64,000 nt of DNA from Fallopia convolvulus (taxonomy: Eukaryota > Streptophyta > Magnoliopsida > Caryophyllales > Polygonaceae), in the NCBI GenBank assembly GCA_964016875.1, contig OZ024724.1, forward strand, positions 11,642,501 through 11,706,500, read 5' to 3'. A model generated the notes under the pieces. That model saw only the letters and a list, made by a program, of their open reading frames with translations, did not search any database and was not told the DNA's origin. Position numbers and translations under genes: made by a program. Position 1 is the first letter of the stretch. The number at the start of each line of letters is the position of its first letter. Shown here in pieces: positions 11,571 to 21,854 of the stretch.

Positions 11571-12743
11571 CTAGTCTGATGATGTGAGAGCCATGGTAAC
11601 TCTAATCTCTTCGTCCGGGTCGGTTTGCTCATGGAACTTCTTCAAGCGGTGTCCATTAACTTTGAAGATTACGCCTCGGTTATCGATCAACTCTACCGCT
11701 CCGTGAGGATAAATGTGATGAACCACGAATGGCCCACTCCATCGTGTCCTTAGCTTCCTTACGAATAATCGGAGTCTAGAGTTGAAAAGAAGTACCTTGG
11801 TGCCGACGAAATAAGTTTTGGGCACTAATTTCCGATCATGCCACCTTTTAGTGCACTCCTTGTAGATTTCAGCATTTTCATACGCCTTCAACCTCAGTTC
11901 TTCTAATGCTTTCAAGTTCATGAATCTTTTTGCTCTTGCCACGTGGAGGTTCATGTTGAGCTCCTTTAGAGCCCATAATGTTTTATGCTCCATCTCGACC
12001 AGTAAATGACATGCCTTGCCATACACTAGATTATAAAGAGTGGTGCGAAGAGGTGTCTTGTATGCTGTCCTATATGCCCACAGAGCGTCATCCAATTTGG
12101 AGGACCAATCCTTCCTAGAACGGGAAACTGTCTTCTCCAGTATGCTCTTTATTTGCCTGTTTGAAACTTCAACCTGGCCACTAGTTTGGGGATGATAGGG
12201 TGTTGCCACCCGATAGGATACCCCATACTTAGCCAAAAGTGCTTCAAAACTCCGCTCAATGAAATGAGAACCACCATCACTGATAAGGACCCTTGGAACG
12301 CCAAATCTGGGGAAAATGTTGGTCTTGATGAATTTAGCCACAGTCTTGGCGTCGTTAGTCCTTGTAGCAACAACTTCCAACCACTTAGAGACATAGTCGA
12401 CCGCAACTAGGATGTACTTGTAGGGGCTTGATGCAGGAAACGGTCCCATGAAGTCAATGCCCCATACATCAAATAGCTCAACCTCTAATATCCCGATTAG
12501 TCGCTTTTCATGTCTCCAAGTGATGTTGCTTGAGCGTTGACATCCATCACATGCTGTCACATAAGCTTGCACATCCTTGAACATGGTTGGCCAATAGAGA
12601 CCACTTTGAAGAATCTTCGCCGTAGTTTTGAATCCTTTTGCATGGCCTCCAGTTGGAAGTGTGTGACATTGACAGATCACATTCTCGATCTCCTCTTCTG
12701 GAACACAACGCCTAAAGAGGTGATCGCTCCCTTTCTTAAACAA
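11571..12743 (-). pseudogene. Athila 1 integrase
   Basis: The 390-residue frame holds an HHCC zinc finger (CHTLPTGGHAKG, then ACDGCQRSS) and an rve core with DDE residues in GIDFMGPF, LISDGGSHF and HPQTSGQVEVSN. The C-terminal segment has RKDWSSKLDDALWAYRTA and RWSGPF...PHGAVEL, typical of Athila integrases. Integrase inserts retrotransposon cDNA into host DNA. The frame is open, but a one-base frameshift near 12735 separates it from RNase H, so it is not made as part of an intact polyprotein. After the stop comes the Athila-typical GGGAGGCAACCCGC motif (about 11515-11528). Confidence 0.9.
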
Positions 12744-14119
12744 GTTGGATCATCCCAATAGAACTGTTTTACATCATGGAGAAATTTCTTCTTTTTTTGT
12801 GGGGTAAGGCCCTCGGGAATCACGCCTCCTACAAGATAGTTAGCCAAATCTGCAAACCAAGGGACTTTTGACCCTCTAACAGCATGGATTGATATTGAGG
12901 AGGAAGAAGTAGAAGTAGGAGAAGGAATGGAATTGATTTGAGCTAGTTCGGTTTCAGAAATCTTACGTGGATGGGTCGTTAACGAGCTTGGATTCATTAT
13001 TTTATCCTCAGTAACGACCTCCCGTGGCTCAGTAACGACCTGATTGACTGTCATGCCGACCCATTCTGAAAGTTTATCCTTGTAATTTGTGCCTTCCAGC
13101 CTCGGCACCTCGTTAAGGACCTTGAAGGGGTCGGTGATGAGGGTCTTGTGGAGTTCGACCTCGTTCAGCAGGAGGTGTTCGTCAGGTCTGGAATCGTTTA
13201 TTGGCACCTCATTGTTGGACTCGGTGATATGCCCTACTGGCAATCTGGATAAGTGACCCGCCACTAGATTTTCTGCTCCCTTTTTGTCTCTTATTTCATG
13301 GTCAAATTCCTGTAGTAAGAGCATCCAACGAAGCAATCTAGGTTTGACAACCTTTTTAGCCATTAAGTATCTAACAGCCTCATGGTCATTATAAACAATC
13401 ACTTTGGATCCAACAAGGTAGGACCGGAATTTTTCAAAGGCAAATACCACAACAAGGAACTCTTTCTCCGTTGTGGTATACTTATTTTGCGCCTCATCCA
13501 GCGTCTTACTGGCGTAATAGATGGCGTGGAGTTTTTTGTCCTTCCTTTGCCCTAAGACAGCGCCAACTGCATAGTCACTGGCATCGCACATAATCTCAAA
13601 GGGTAATGTCCAATCTGGGGACTGCATAATGAGGGAAGATACAAGGGCACCTCTTAACCTGTAAAATGCTTCAAGACATTTTGGAGACAGCTCAAACACT
13701 ACATCTTTCATTAGTAGGTTAGTCAAAGGTTTAGCTATCTTAGAAAAATCTTGAATAAATCGTCTGTAAAAGTCAGCATGCCCTAGAAAACTCCGAATGT
13801 CTCTTATAGAAGAAGGAGGTAGTTTTTCAATAAGCTCAATTTTTGCTCTATCTACTTCTATCCCTCTTTTATAGACAAGGTGTCCTAGTACTATCCCCTC
13901 TTGAACCATGAAATGACACTTTTCCCAATTTAGCACAAGATTGGTTTCTTCACATCTTTTAAGCACTCGTGCAAGGTTAGCAAGACAAGAATCAAATGAA
14001 GAACCATAAACAGAAAAGTCATCCATGAAAACCTCTACAATATCCTCTATCATATCCGAAAAAATAGCCATCATACATCTTTGAAAGGTAGCAGGGGCAT
14101 TGCAAAGCCCAAATGGCAT
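12677..14119 (-). pseudogene. Athila 1 reverse transcriptase C-terminal half and RNase H
   Basis: The frame starts at the RT block MPFGLCNAPATFQRCM, contains the catalytic VFMDDFSVYG, then LGHADFYRRFI and the RNase H part (FEIMCDASDYAVGAVLG, KLHAIYYASKTL, TTTEKEFLVVVFA, VYNDHEAVRYL). It is followed by an unusually long linker of about 110 residues before the integrase lead-in (PWFADLANYLVGG). The linker DNA carries palindrome copies at 12978, 13011 and 13032. RT copies the element RNA and RNase H removes the RNA strand. Catalytic residues are present, but upstream and downstream frame breaks make it non-functional. Confidence 0.9.
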
Positions 14120-15266
14120 TCTTTTATACGCAAAGGTTCCATAGGGACATGTAAAGGTTGTTTTCTCCTGATCATCAAGGTGAATAGGAATCTGCCAAAA
14201 ACTGCTATAACCATCTAAATAACAAAAATAATCATGTTGGGCTAAGCGTTCTTAACACCTGATCAATGAAAGGAAGCGGGAAATGATCTTTTCTAGTAGC
14301 ACTATTAAGCTTCCTATAATCAATGCACATCCTCCAACTAGTGGTGGTTCTAGTCGGAATAAGCTATCCCTTCTCATTTTCTAGCACAGTCATCCCCCTT
14401 TTCTTTGGGACTACATGGACCGGACTCACCCATTGGCTATCCGATATAGGAAATATGATCCCAGCATCAAGTAATTTAATAATTTCCTTTTTAACTACAT
14501 CCTTCATGTTAGGATTTAACCTACGTTGATAATCTATGGTGGGTTTAAGATTGTCCTCCATGTATATCCTATGCATGCAAAGGGAAGGGGAAATGCCAGA
14601 TATATCATCTAGGGAGTAGCCTATGGCTTTCCTATGCATCCTAAGCACATTCAAGAGTTTTTCTACTTCCTCATCTGTTAATTTAGCATTAATGATGACA
14701 TGCAAAGTAGAATTAGGACCAAGGAATTCATACCTGAGGGAGTCTGGCAGGGGTGTAAGTGTTAGGGACGGTTCAGCACGGATTAGAATTGGTTCTTCTG
14801 GTTCCGTCTTCAACACCTCCTCAAGATATTCAAAGGCTGAAATTTCATTGTCATCTGTCAAGGTCGTCAACGATGTTGGTGGGATAGTTAACAAGCCTGC
14901 TTCTTCTGCCACGAGATTCGGTAACGTGGCTGGAGAGCTCGTTACTGAAACTGCAGTGGTTATTTCTGCCCATCTTTGACCTGAAATTTCATCACTTGAT
15001 GCTGATCTTCCTATAGGGTCTCCACATTCAATGATCTCTTTGTGGGTGTAGAGCATCTTGACTTCGGCTCTTTCGGTCTCCTTATTTGATTGTTTGAATC
15101 GGAATTCCGTCACCTCTTCCCCAATTTCGAAAGTTAGGAGTCCCCTCCTAACATCGATTATGGCTCCAGCTGTGGCGAGGAACGGTCTTCCCAAAATAAT
15201 AGGCACCACCAGATCTTCGGGCATTGTCATAACGATGAAGTCGCTAGGAACAAAGAATTTGCCCAC
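14120..15266 (-). pseudogene. Athila 1 protease C-terminal end, linker and RT N-terminal half
   Basis: From 15266 the frame begins with the protease flap and closing motif (FVPSDFIVMT, IILGRPFLATAGA). It continues through a Thr/Ser/Glu-rich linker and reaches RT sequence (LTDEEVEKLLNVLR, DISGISPSLCMHRIYMED, WVSPVHVVPKK). A stop at 14364-14366 follows ENEKG. The RT then continues in the same frame (MCIDYRKLNSATRKDHF, PFIDQVL), and a frameshift near 14245 breaks it again before MPFGLCN. The palindromic motif recurs in the linker at about 14866-14960. The break positions leave no continuous RT. Confidence 0.85.
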
Positions 15267-15704
15267 TTAAACTGGAAAATCGTCTATTACCCTTGTTGGT
15301 TTGATACATGATCCGTCTGCCATGTAAAGCCGCATGTTGATGGGCTCTAGTGGTCCCATATTAGCTTTAGACCAGATTGAGCAATGGATTAAACTAGCAC
15401 TGGCACCCAGATAACATAAAGCCTTGAACTTGTGGTTGCCTATGCCGATCGTTATTGCAAATCTCCTTGGGTCTCCTAGCTTTTCCGGTAGAGCTATTGA
15501 TCTGACTTCATCCTGCAGCTCTGTAATGGATCTTTTCATGCTAAGAATATCTTTCAAAAACTTTGTGTAAGCCGGCATTTCGCTTAGGGCCTCAACGAAT
15601 GGGATGGAAATATTAATGCCTTGAAGAATCTTTACGAAACGCTTGAACTTACTCTCATTAGAGTCCATAGATTTCTTAGTCGGAAATGGAAGAGACTTCG
15701 CCAT
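15267..15704 (-). pseudogene. Athila 1 protease, N-terminal part
   Basis: KFKRFVKILQGINISIPFVEALSEMP is the Athila Gag-protease junction block; the retropepsin-like fold follows (ITIGIGNHKFKALCYLGAS). The active-site motif in this family is C-D-L-G-A-S (seen in the other Athila copies here). In this copy the catalytic Asp is replaced by Tyr, so the protease is dead even apart from the stop at 15267-15269 that cuts the domain before its flap. Aspartic protease normally cleaves the Gag-Pol polyprotein. Confidence 0.85.
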
Positions 15705-17365
15705 TCACAGAACCAAGTTAGGCTCGAGAGGTGAGAGTACCGAGTCGACACTGGGGTCGTTTGTTGGCCTCGGCGGGTCATTACCGACCCTGGTGGGGTC
15801 GTTAACTACCCTGGGGTTGAGAGGAAGGCTCGGTTTAGAAAACTTACCTGTGGTAGGGTCGGGAGAAACCCTCGGAACCTCGTCATCCTTGTATATGGGA
15901 TCGTTATTTGCCCTCGTTGGCTCGTTAACAAGTCGTTTGGTGACGTCCTCTTCCTTCTTGTCCTCAGCTTGAACTCGCTCCGACAATGTCTTCCCGCTCC
16001 TAAGGTGCACCACTGCTATTTGTCCCCTAGGGTTCTCCTCGGGGCGGCCCGGGAGTTGCCCTTGTGGTCTCGAAATTTGGGCAGCGAGGTTCCCTAGTTG
16101 GGAATCAACACTCTTCTTCCATATATCGAACTCTCCCCAACTTTTATTTTGTTGGTTCAGGTTGGCTTGCACTTCATTAACCTTGTTGGTTACTCCGTTA
16201 ATGCTTTCCTATAATCCTTGAACCCATGATGGCGGCTCCTGATGGCCTGGAGGTCGATAGGGTGCAGGTCGTCTATCTGGTGGGGGCACTGCATAGTTTT
16301 GACTTGTATTCTGATTGCCCCATGCCTGATAGTTGTTTGACCTGTCATGATAACTAGGCTGGTTCCTGTATGGTCCTCTCATATAATTCATCTCAGCAAT
16401 TGTCTCAGCGGCTCTAACCTGCTCTATGTTAGTGCAAGCAGAAGTACTATGTGCAGAAGAACCACATTATTGACATGATTGAGAGGATTTCAGAAAACTT
16501 ACCTGCTTCTTCAGACGGTTGACCTCGTCTTGTAAGAATTGATTTTTAACATCCGGGTCAACTTCGTCTCGGTTAGGCTGTGGAGTCTGCTGGGTTCCAT
16601 ACATGGTATCATAATTAGAAAGCTTATCCAACAGTTCCCATGCCTCCGTCGGATTCATCTCTATAAAACTGCACGCAGTATGTGTGTTGATGCGGTTCTT
16701 GGTCTCTGCGTTGATACCCTAGAAAAAGATTTCTTGCAAAACATATAAAGGTTGCCCATGAGTGGGGCATTGTCTAAGCATTTAAATCTTTCCCATGTTT
16801 CAACAAATGTTTCATTAGGCAGCTGGTGATAGGAGGTTATGCGTTTCCTCAACTTCGTCGTCTTAGAAGGAGGGAAGAACTTTGTAAGAAATTGATCGTA
16901 CAAAGCTTTCCAAGTCCTGATAGACTTAGAAGGTAGGCTCTCCAACCAGCTCAGGGCCTTTCCAGTAAGAGACCACCTAAAAGCTTTAAACAGAACATAT
17001 TCAAGTGAGACACCTTCAACAGCTATGGTGTCACATAAATTAAGAAAATTTTTAATATGCTCCATAGGGCACTCAGTAGGATTCCCTTCAAATTGAGCCC
17101 GTTTAATCAAGGATATGAATTGAGACTTGATCTCAAAGGGTTTCTCTATCTCGGGAAGCACGATTGGGGACTCTGGCACCCTCAGTTCCGGATGCATGTA
17201 TTGTTTGGCATTCCTCGGATAGGCATTAAGCTCCTCCTGTAGACGAGCATTAGCAGCTCGTTGACGCTCAGTGTCGGCAGCAACGCCTTCTTTCTCAGTC
17301 TTCAGCGCCTCCATCTGATTTCGGAGTTCTTCCATTTGACGAGCCATCTCTTCTGGTGTGGCCAT
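15705..17365 (-). pseudogene. Athila 1 gag
   Basis: Translation from the ATG at 17365 gives a coiled-coil N-terminus (MARQMEELRNQMEALKTEKE), then the retrotransposon Gag core (YMHPELRVPESPIVLPE, FISLIKRAQFEG, KAFRWSLTGKALSWLE, FLTKFFPPSKTTKLRKRI). A frameshift falls near 16760. A later segment reads MNPTEAWELLDKLSNY. The CCHC knuckle region is interrupted by a stop at 16467-16469, and further breaks lie near 16209 and 15705. The C-terminal linker (15720-15930) is a string of about seven-residue repeats with N-D-P at each start, encoded by DNA palindromes phased 21 bp. Confidence 0.85.
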
Positions 17366-17556
17366 GGCTCAGTTCTCTCGGCGTCTACGGTGTAGGGAAC
17401 GTTCGGGTTCTGAGTAATAACCAGTATTATCAAACTAAAGCCTTCGTCGTCCTACCGGGATACGCTGAGAAAACAGACAAAGAAAACAAAAATTAAAAAT
17501 AAAAACGGGGTCGGGCTATTCCCGAACCCACAGATAAACTAACAAACTCGTTGCTT

Positions 17557-17573
17557 CCCCAGCAACGGCGCCA
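17557..17573 (-). other. Primer-binding site, tRNA-Asp type
   Basis: CCCCAGCAACGGCGCCA on the plus strand matches the 3' end of plant tRNA-Asp with one mismatch and lies three bases from the LTR end at 17577. The tRNA identity is from memory of the tRNA-Asp acceptor end. Confidence 0.8.
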
Positions 17574-17576
17574 ATT

Positions 17577-19022
17577 TGTTGAGAGGGATTCTTGACAACA
17601 AATAAATTTATAATTCAAGACCCCGATGAGTATAGCAGAGTCAGGATCATTCCACATGAAGCAAGGTTGTTCGTTTATCAACTACTAAAAAGCAAATAAA
17701 ATCAAGCAAAAACACTCACAAGCAGCCTCGTTAACGACATTGTCAGGGTCGTTAACGAACCACCGTACACAAAATAGACTCAACTAACGACCTAAATAAA
17801 TTCGGTACCGAGCCAAGTAACTCAGCAACGAAAATTCACTTAAGATAATTCAAATAAAAAACAAAAATCTAGGACTAGGGACACCACAACATAGCCAAGC
17901 ATATAAACTCGTAAGAAGATAAGATCATGCCTTTAAATAGATAGAGTCATCAACTTTCGTTAACTATCAAGTAAATTAAACTGCTTTCGCATCGTAATTC
18001 ACTTAATTTGTTTGCTTTGGATCTAAAGCTTGAAACTTTCGTATTCAAACAATATCAACCTTTAAGTTACTAACTTTCTCTTTCAATCAAGTTAAAAACT
18101 CAAATTAACTCAACTTTCATCTTGGTATAAACACAACAAACAATCTCGATATTAGATAAAAGTCATTCAACACACAATCTCACTTATCAAACATGCTCAA
18201 CTATGTCGGGCTTAACCCCGATCCTAGAAAAGAAGACTATTCACTAATCATAACTACTAAACAAATAAATTCAATAAAAGAAATCATTGAAAACAAATTA
18301 CTACTCAAATTAAATAGAAAAATCTATCTTATAGAAATTCAGAAGAAACCGAAAAAAGAACAAAACACCGAACCAAAATCTCGATCAACGAACTCGGTAA
18401 CTTTCGTTCACCGACCTCCGAACTTGACTCCGATCCTCTCGCCTCTTCGGTTCTTCCTCCTCTCCAAAATCTCTAAAAAGTCTCCCCCTTTCTATGCTAG
18501 ATAGAAGGGTATTTATACTAAAAAGGCTAAAAGATATAAACTTTCCTAAAAAGATAGAAATAAAATCTAAGAAGATAACAAGACCTAAAATACATAATAT
18601 AATAACCCTAAAAATCACAAAAAGATACTCTACCGACACGGAAATAATTTCACGCACAAGATCGGTGAGTCACAAACTTAACCCTCAAAATTTCTGTCAC
18701 GTGGCCTTGTTAACGAGCCCTCACAACCTCGTTACCGAGCCTGGCCTTGATTTCTTCCACACTTTATCTCGTAAATCTTTAACGCTGACTTCTTCAAACT
18801 CGTATTCCTCCGTCTTTCACTGTAGCACTCCAAATTCAGCTCCATATAGCTCATTTTCCTTGCTAAAACGTACAAAATACACAAAATAGAGTAGCTTCCA
18901 TACTTTCCATAGAAATATGCAAAACTATCCAAAAACACAACAAACTAAACCTAAACTTATCAAAACTAAACCTAATAAACAAAGAAAACTTACTAAAAAC
19001 TATACTAAAAATGCGAACATCA
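17577..19022 (-). repeat. Athila 1 5' LTR (1446 bp)
   Basis: On the minus strand the LTR starts TGATGTTCGC and ends CTCTCAACA, next to target copy TTTGT. A TATA box (minus GTATAAATAC, near 18511-18520) marks the promoter. One palindrome pair (18709 and 18731, 22 bp apart) lies about 190 bp upstream of it and another (17730 and 17751, 21 bp apart) lies near the 3' end. Confidence 0.85.
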
Positions 19023-19052
19023 TTTGTTATTGTCGTTTTTAGTTGGGTTATT

Positions 19053-20514
19053 ATGGCCGGATCACGTCGACATGCACGAGCTCCTCGTCCGGACGAGCCG
19101 AGCTCGTCCCGGATACCGAACGAGGAGAACTCGTTCGAGACGACCCACACGGACACACCACCCTTGTTCAAGGACGACGGGGTCCGTCATCCTAGTACAG
19201 AGGAGCAGGGCACCCAAGCGGAGGAGTCCCGGGCCACTACACACGCGTCCTCGTCGGGATCGAGTCAAGGGCTCGATCCCAATTGCATTTGGGATCTTTA
19301 CATTGTCGGCGAGTGGTACGTATAATTTCTTCTAAGACATTGCTTGTATTAAATTCTTTTTTTACTTTTAAATATGTTATAACATGTTTTTTGAAATCTC
19401 GCAGCTTGCAGCCGTCGAACATGGTGTCGCGGTGGTCGACACAGATCATACAAGGCCAACCCGACGATAAGGCATCGAAGTTCCACTATGCCTCCTCCGC
19501 ATCGAAGACTCGTTGGTTTGAGTCTTGGAGGGTAAATTTTATTTAATTTGCATTTCTTTTTACAAATTCCGCACTAATTATTTATTATTTTTAAATAATT
19601 GTTTTGTTGGATTTAATTAGACGCACTTTCGATGGGATCCATCCCAACCGCGTATGGACACCGAGTCCGTCCGGTTGCTATGGGAGAAGAGATACAACGA
19701 CTTGATCGGGAAGCACTGTCGGGCCGGGACGAAGCCGAATTTCATCGACTCTGCCACTTGGGAGAATTGGTAGACAATGCATTGGTCCACGGAGGCGTTG
19801 AAAGCCTAGTATGCGCGCCAACAGTTAATCCGAAATGTCAATCCAACGAACCACAATAGTGGTTCGAGGTCCCACCTCAACACCATGCATCGCTTAGTAA
19901 GTATTTTATCTTGATTAAACATAAATTAAGTTAATTATTCTTAATAGTTCGTAACATCCTTAATGAATTTCATAGGAACAACACCTGCAACGACGCATCA
20001 CGCCTCTCGAGCTTCTCATTGAGATGTACACGCAGGGCGCTAATTGGCATTTTATAGACGAGCGTTCGGCCTTAATCGCTGTAAGTTTTAATTATTTTAC
20101 CTCATATTTAATCTCATATATTATTATTTTTATTTATATTATTTGCAATATTTGTTAGGCTCGGACCTAGAAGATCCTCACCCAGAGGTCCTCGGAATTG
20201 GGCACCCCGCCGTCCTTTCAGGACGAGTGTGATGCCTTTCTGACGGCCGATGGGGGGTGGGCTCGGGAGGTGCCCTCTTCGGCCTTGGAAACACCACCCA
20301 CGAGTTTTACGGCGAGCGATTGATGACACCGCGTCGTCCAGCTCCTCGGGTGGCGGCATTGACGCAGGAAAACGTCGTGCTTAGGGAAACCGTGGATGAC
20401 CTACAGAGTAGGCTGCGCGAGGTCGAGGCGTGGATGCACCAAATGAGACGACATGACCAGCATGAGAGAGGGTCCAGCCAGCCCGGTCCCGACGACTCCG
20501 GCGAAGCCGACTAG
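19053..20514 (+). pseudogene. Second CACTA gene, Transposase_24-like (TnpA-type)
   Basis: Five exons can be drawn with GT/AG borders: about 19053-19315, 19405-19531, 19621-19896, 19976-20080 and 20159-20514. The first encodes an Arg/Ser/Pro-rich start (MAGSRRHARAPRPDEPSSS). Exon 3 reads FRWDPSQPRMDTESVRLLWEK and later QQLIRNVNPTNHNSGSRSH; exon 4 reads TPLELLIEMYTQGANWHFID. This pattern fits the plant transposase family Transposase_24 (Ptta/En/Spm). The last exon carries a coiled-coil C-terminus (LRETVDDLQSRLREVEAWM). Stops at 19771 and 19807 and a frameshift near 20250 show it is dead. TnpA-type proteins bind the subterminal repeats; here that would be the 18 bp palindrome. Confidence 0.75.
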
Positions 20515-20529
20515 ATTAGTTTAGTTTTA

Positions 20530-21066
20530 TTATATTATTAAATTTTGTAAATTATTTAAATTTATGTAAATTAATGAATTTATGTTAATTAATTCGTTAT
20601 TAAATATTTAATATTAATCATTTATATTAATTCGTTATTATTAAATATAATAAAATTAATTATTTACAACATGATTGTGCACTCATAGGCGCACGATCGT
20701 GCGTTTTGAAACCAGAGAAAGGCTATGATCGTGCCTTTTTTTGTGCTTTTAGCGACCATATGGTCGAGAATGGTCACCATCTTTTGGCCACTATTAGCGA
20801 CCATATGGTCGCTAATACGGGCGACCACTTGGTCGTTGTGGTCGTGAGATGGTCGCCAACAATGTGGCGACCATGGGCGACCATCGTCGCTAAATAGCGA
20901 ACATATGGTCGCTAAATTCAATGACCATATGGTCTCCATGGTCGCTATTTTTAGTGACCATATGGTCGCCAAGTGTTTAGCGACTGGCCTTTTAGTGACC
21001 ACATTTAGTGACCATGATATGGTCGCTAAATGCATTTAGGGACCATATTTTACATTTAGCGACCAG
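20530..21066. repeat. CACTA right subterminal palindrome array
   Basis: After an AT-rich 3' trailer (20530-20745) about ten copies of the GCGACC...GGTCGC palindrome occur between 20750 and 21066, mostly with a CATATG centre. Several are degenerate (TGACC or GAACAT arms). A long minus-strand ORF across this block is a by-product of the repeats. Confidence 0.85.
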
Positions 21067-21101
21067 AAATATGGTCGCTAAATTCACCTTTTTTTGTAGT
21101 G
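21067..21101 (-). repeat. CACTA right terminal inverted repeat
   Basis: The element ends CCTTTTTTTGTAGTG, the classic plant CACTA terminus on the opposite strand (CACTACAAAAAAAGG). Confidence 0.85.
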
Positions 21102-21854
21102 GGCTAATAATATTTTGAAAATCGATTTCCGATCTAGTCTAAACTAGCATTTTATTTTATTTATTGAAAATCGGTCAGAGTTCAATCCGTTTAGACAAAT
21201 GTATAATTGTTTTTTATATAGGCTTTAAGCCATTAACCCACTTATTTATCCAATTTGATAAATTTATGTATCCTCATGAACTTAATTGTAATAGTTGCTC
21301 TCTTACATAACAAAAGTAGACCGCTATTCTCTTAATACTGAACAATCAACCATGGAAGACAACAAAGCAATATTGAACATGTTGTAATGAGAACGATAAA
21401 CAATAAAGATCGACACGGAGATTTACGTGGTTCGGTAACAGTGTATTATATACGTCCATGGGCACAGAACCATATTATTGTTATGGAGTGAAACCTAACA
21501 TATTACAAGAATAAGTTGTTTCATGAGTATTTATGGCGACTCAACGAGACCACCGTCGTGGGGCGCTACCTGCAAACCCCCTGTTAGGGGTCTCTGCCCC
21601 ATGGGACCTTGGTTGACGCAACCCTGCCCTGGCTCGGACCCAGCCGCTACCATTCCGAGACGGCTTAGACCTTGGAGACCACCTTGGCTTAGGACATAGT
21701 CTCATTTATGTATTCTTTATATTATTATTTATATTCCCGTCTTTTATTTTCCGTCTTTTGGGTGTGTGTTCTCTTATGCTTAAGAGATCGGCCCATCAAG
21801 CTAGCATAAGGCACATTAGGCCATTAGGATTTTACTTTCACCTTTCCCGCTTTA
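21102..21854. other. Unassigned repeat fragment left of Athila 2
   Basis: No ORF of interest is present. The sequence GATTTACGTGGTTCGGTAA (near 21420) and a GC-rich block (21540-21690) look like parts of an LTR or similar repeat. Joined across the Athila 2 and hAT-like insertions it continues at 32627-32709 and from 33898, where a TATA-like TATATATAAAGG (near 33930) occurs. I cannot name the family. Confidence 0.35.

Larger units (their letters stand above)
9641..19022 (-). mobile_element. Athila 1: Ty3/gypsy retrotransposon with full pol, broken
   Basis: Direct repeats TTTGT at 9636-9640 and 19023-19027 bound an element read on the minus strand. The order is 5' LTR (17577-19022), tRNA-Asp-type primer site, gag, protease, reverse transcriptase, RNase H, integrase, an env-like remnant and a truncated 3' LTR (9641-10408). 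Gag and integrase sequences are of the Athila clade. Every gene carries stops or frameshifts. It interrupts an intron of the second CACTA gene. The family carries paired palindromes with a GTTAAC core, phased 20-22 bp, in the LTR, gag, pol linkers and env region (see findings). Confidence 0.9.
1349..21101 (+). mobile_element. CACTA (En/Spm-type) DNA transposon, decayed and interrupted
   Basis: The element is bounded by CACTA...TAGTG ends. It holds a tnp2-type transposase gene (2291-8119) and a second Transposase_24-type gene (19053-20514), the usual two-gene layout of plant CACTA elements. Removing the nested solo LTR (2823-5189), the nested Athila (9641-19022) and one copy of each target duplication leaves about 8 kb, a normal size for the superfamily. 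Arrays of an 18 bp palindrome lie inside both ends. The flanking trinucleotides AAC (left) and GGC (right) do not match, although both differences are G/A transitions, as expected for an old methylated copy. Multiple in-frame stops show it is not autonomous today. Confidence 0.85.

Noticed and set aside
15700..18740. CRISPR-like array suggested by evenly spaced palindromes
   Set aside because: Units are dispersed in pairs, spacers are as short as about 11 bp and not unique, and the context is a plant retrotransposon.
20664..21035. 123-residue minus-strand ORF with repeated L-A-T-I-W-S-L
   Set aside because: Translation of the CACTA subterminal palindromes; no protein family. The same applies to 8498-8734.
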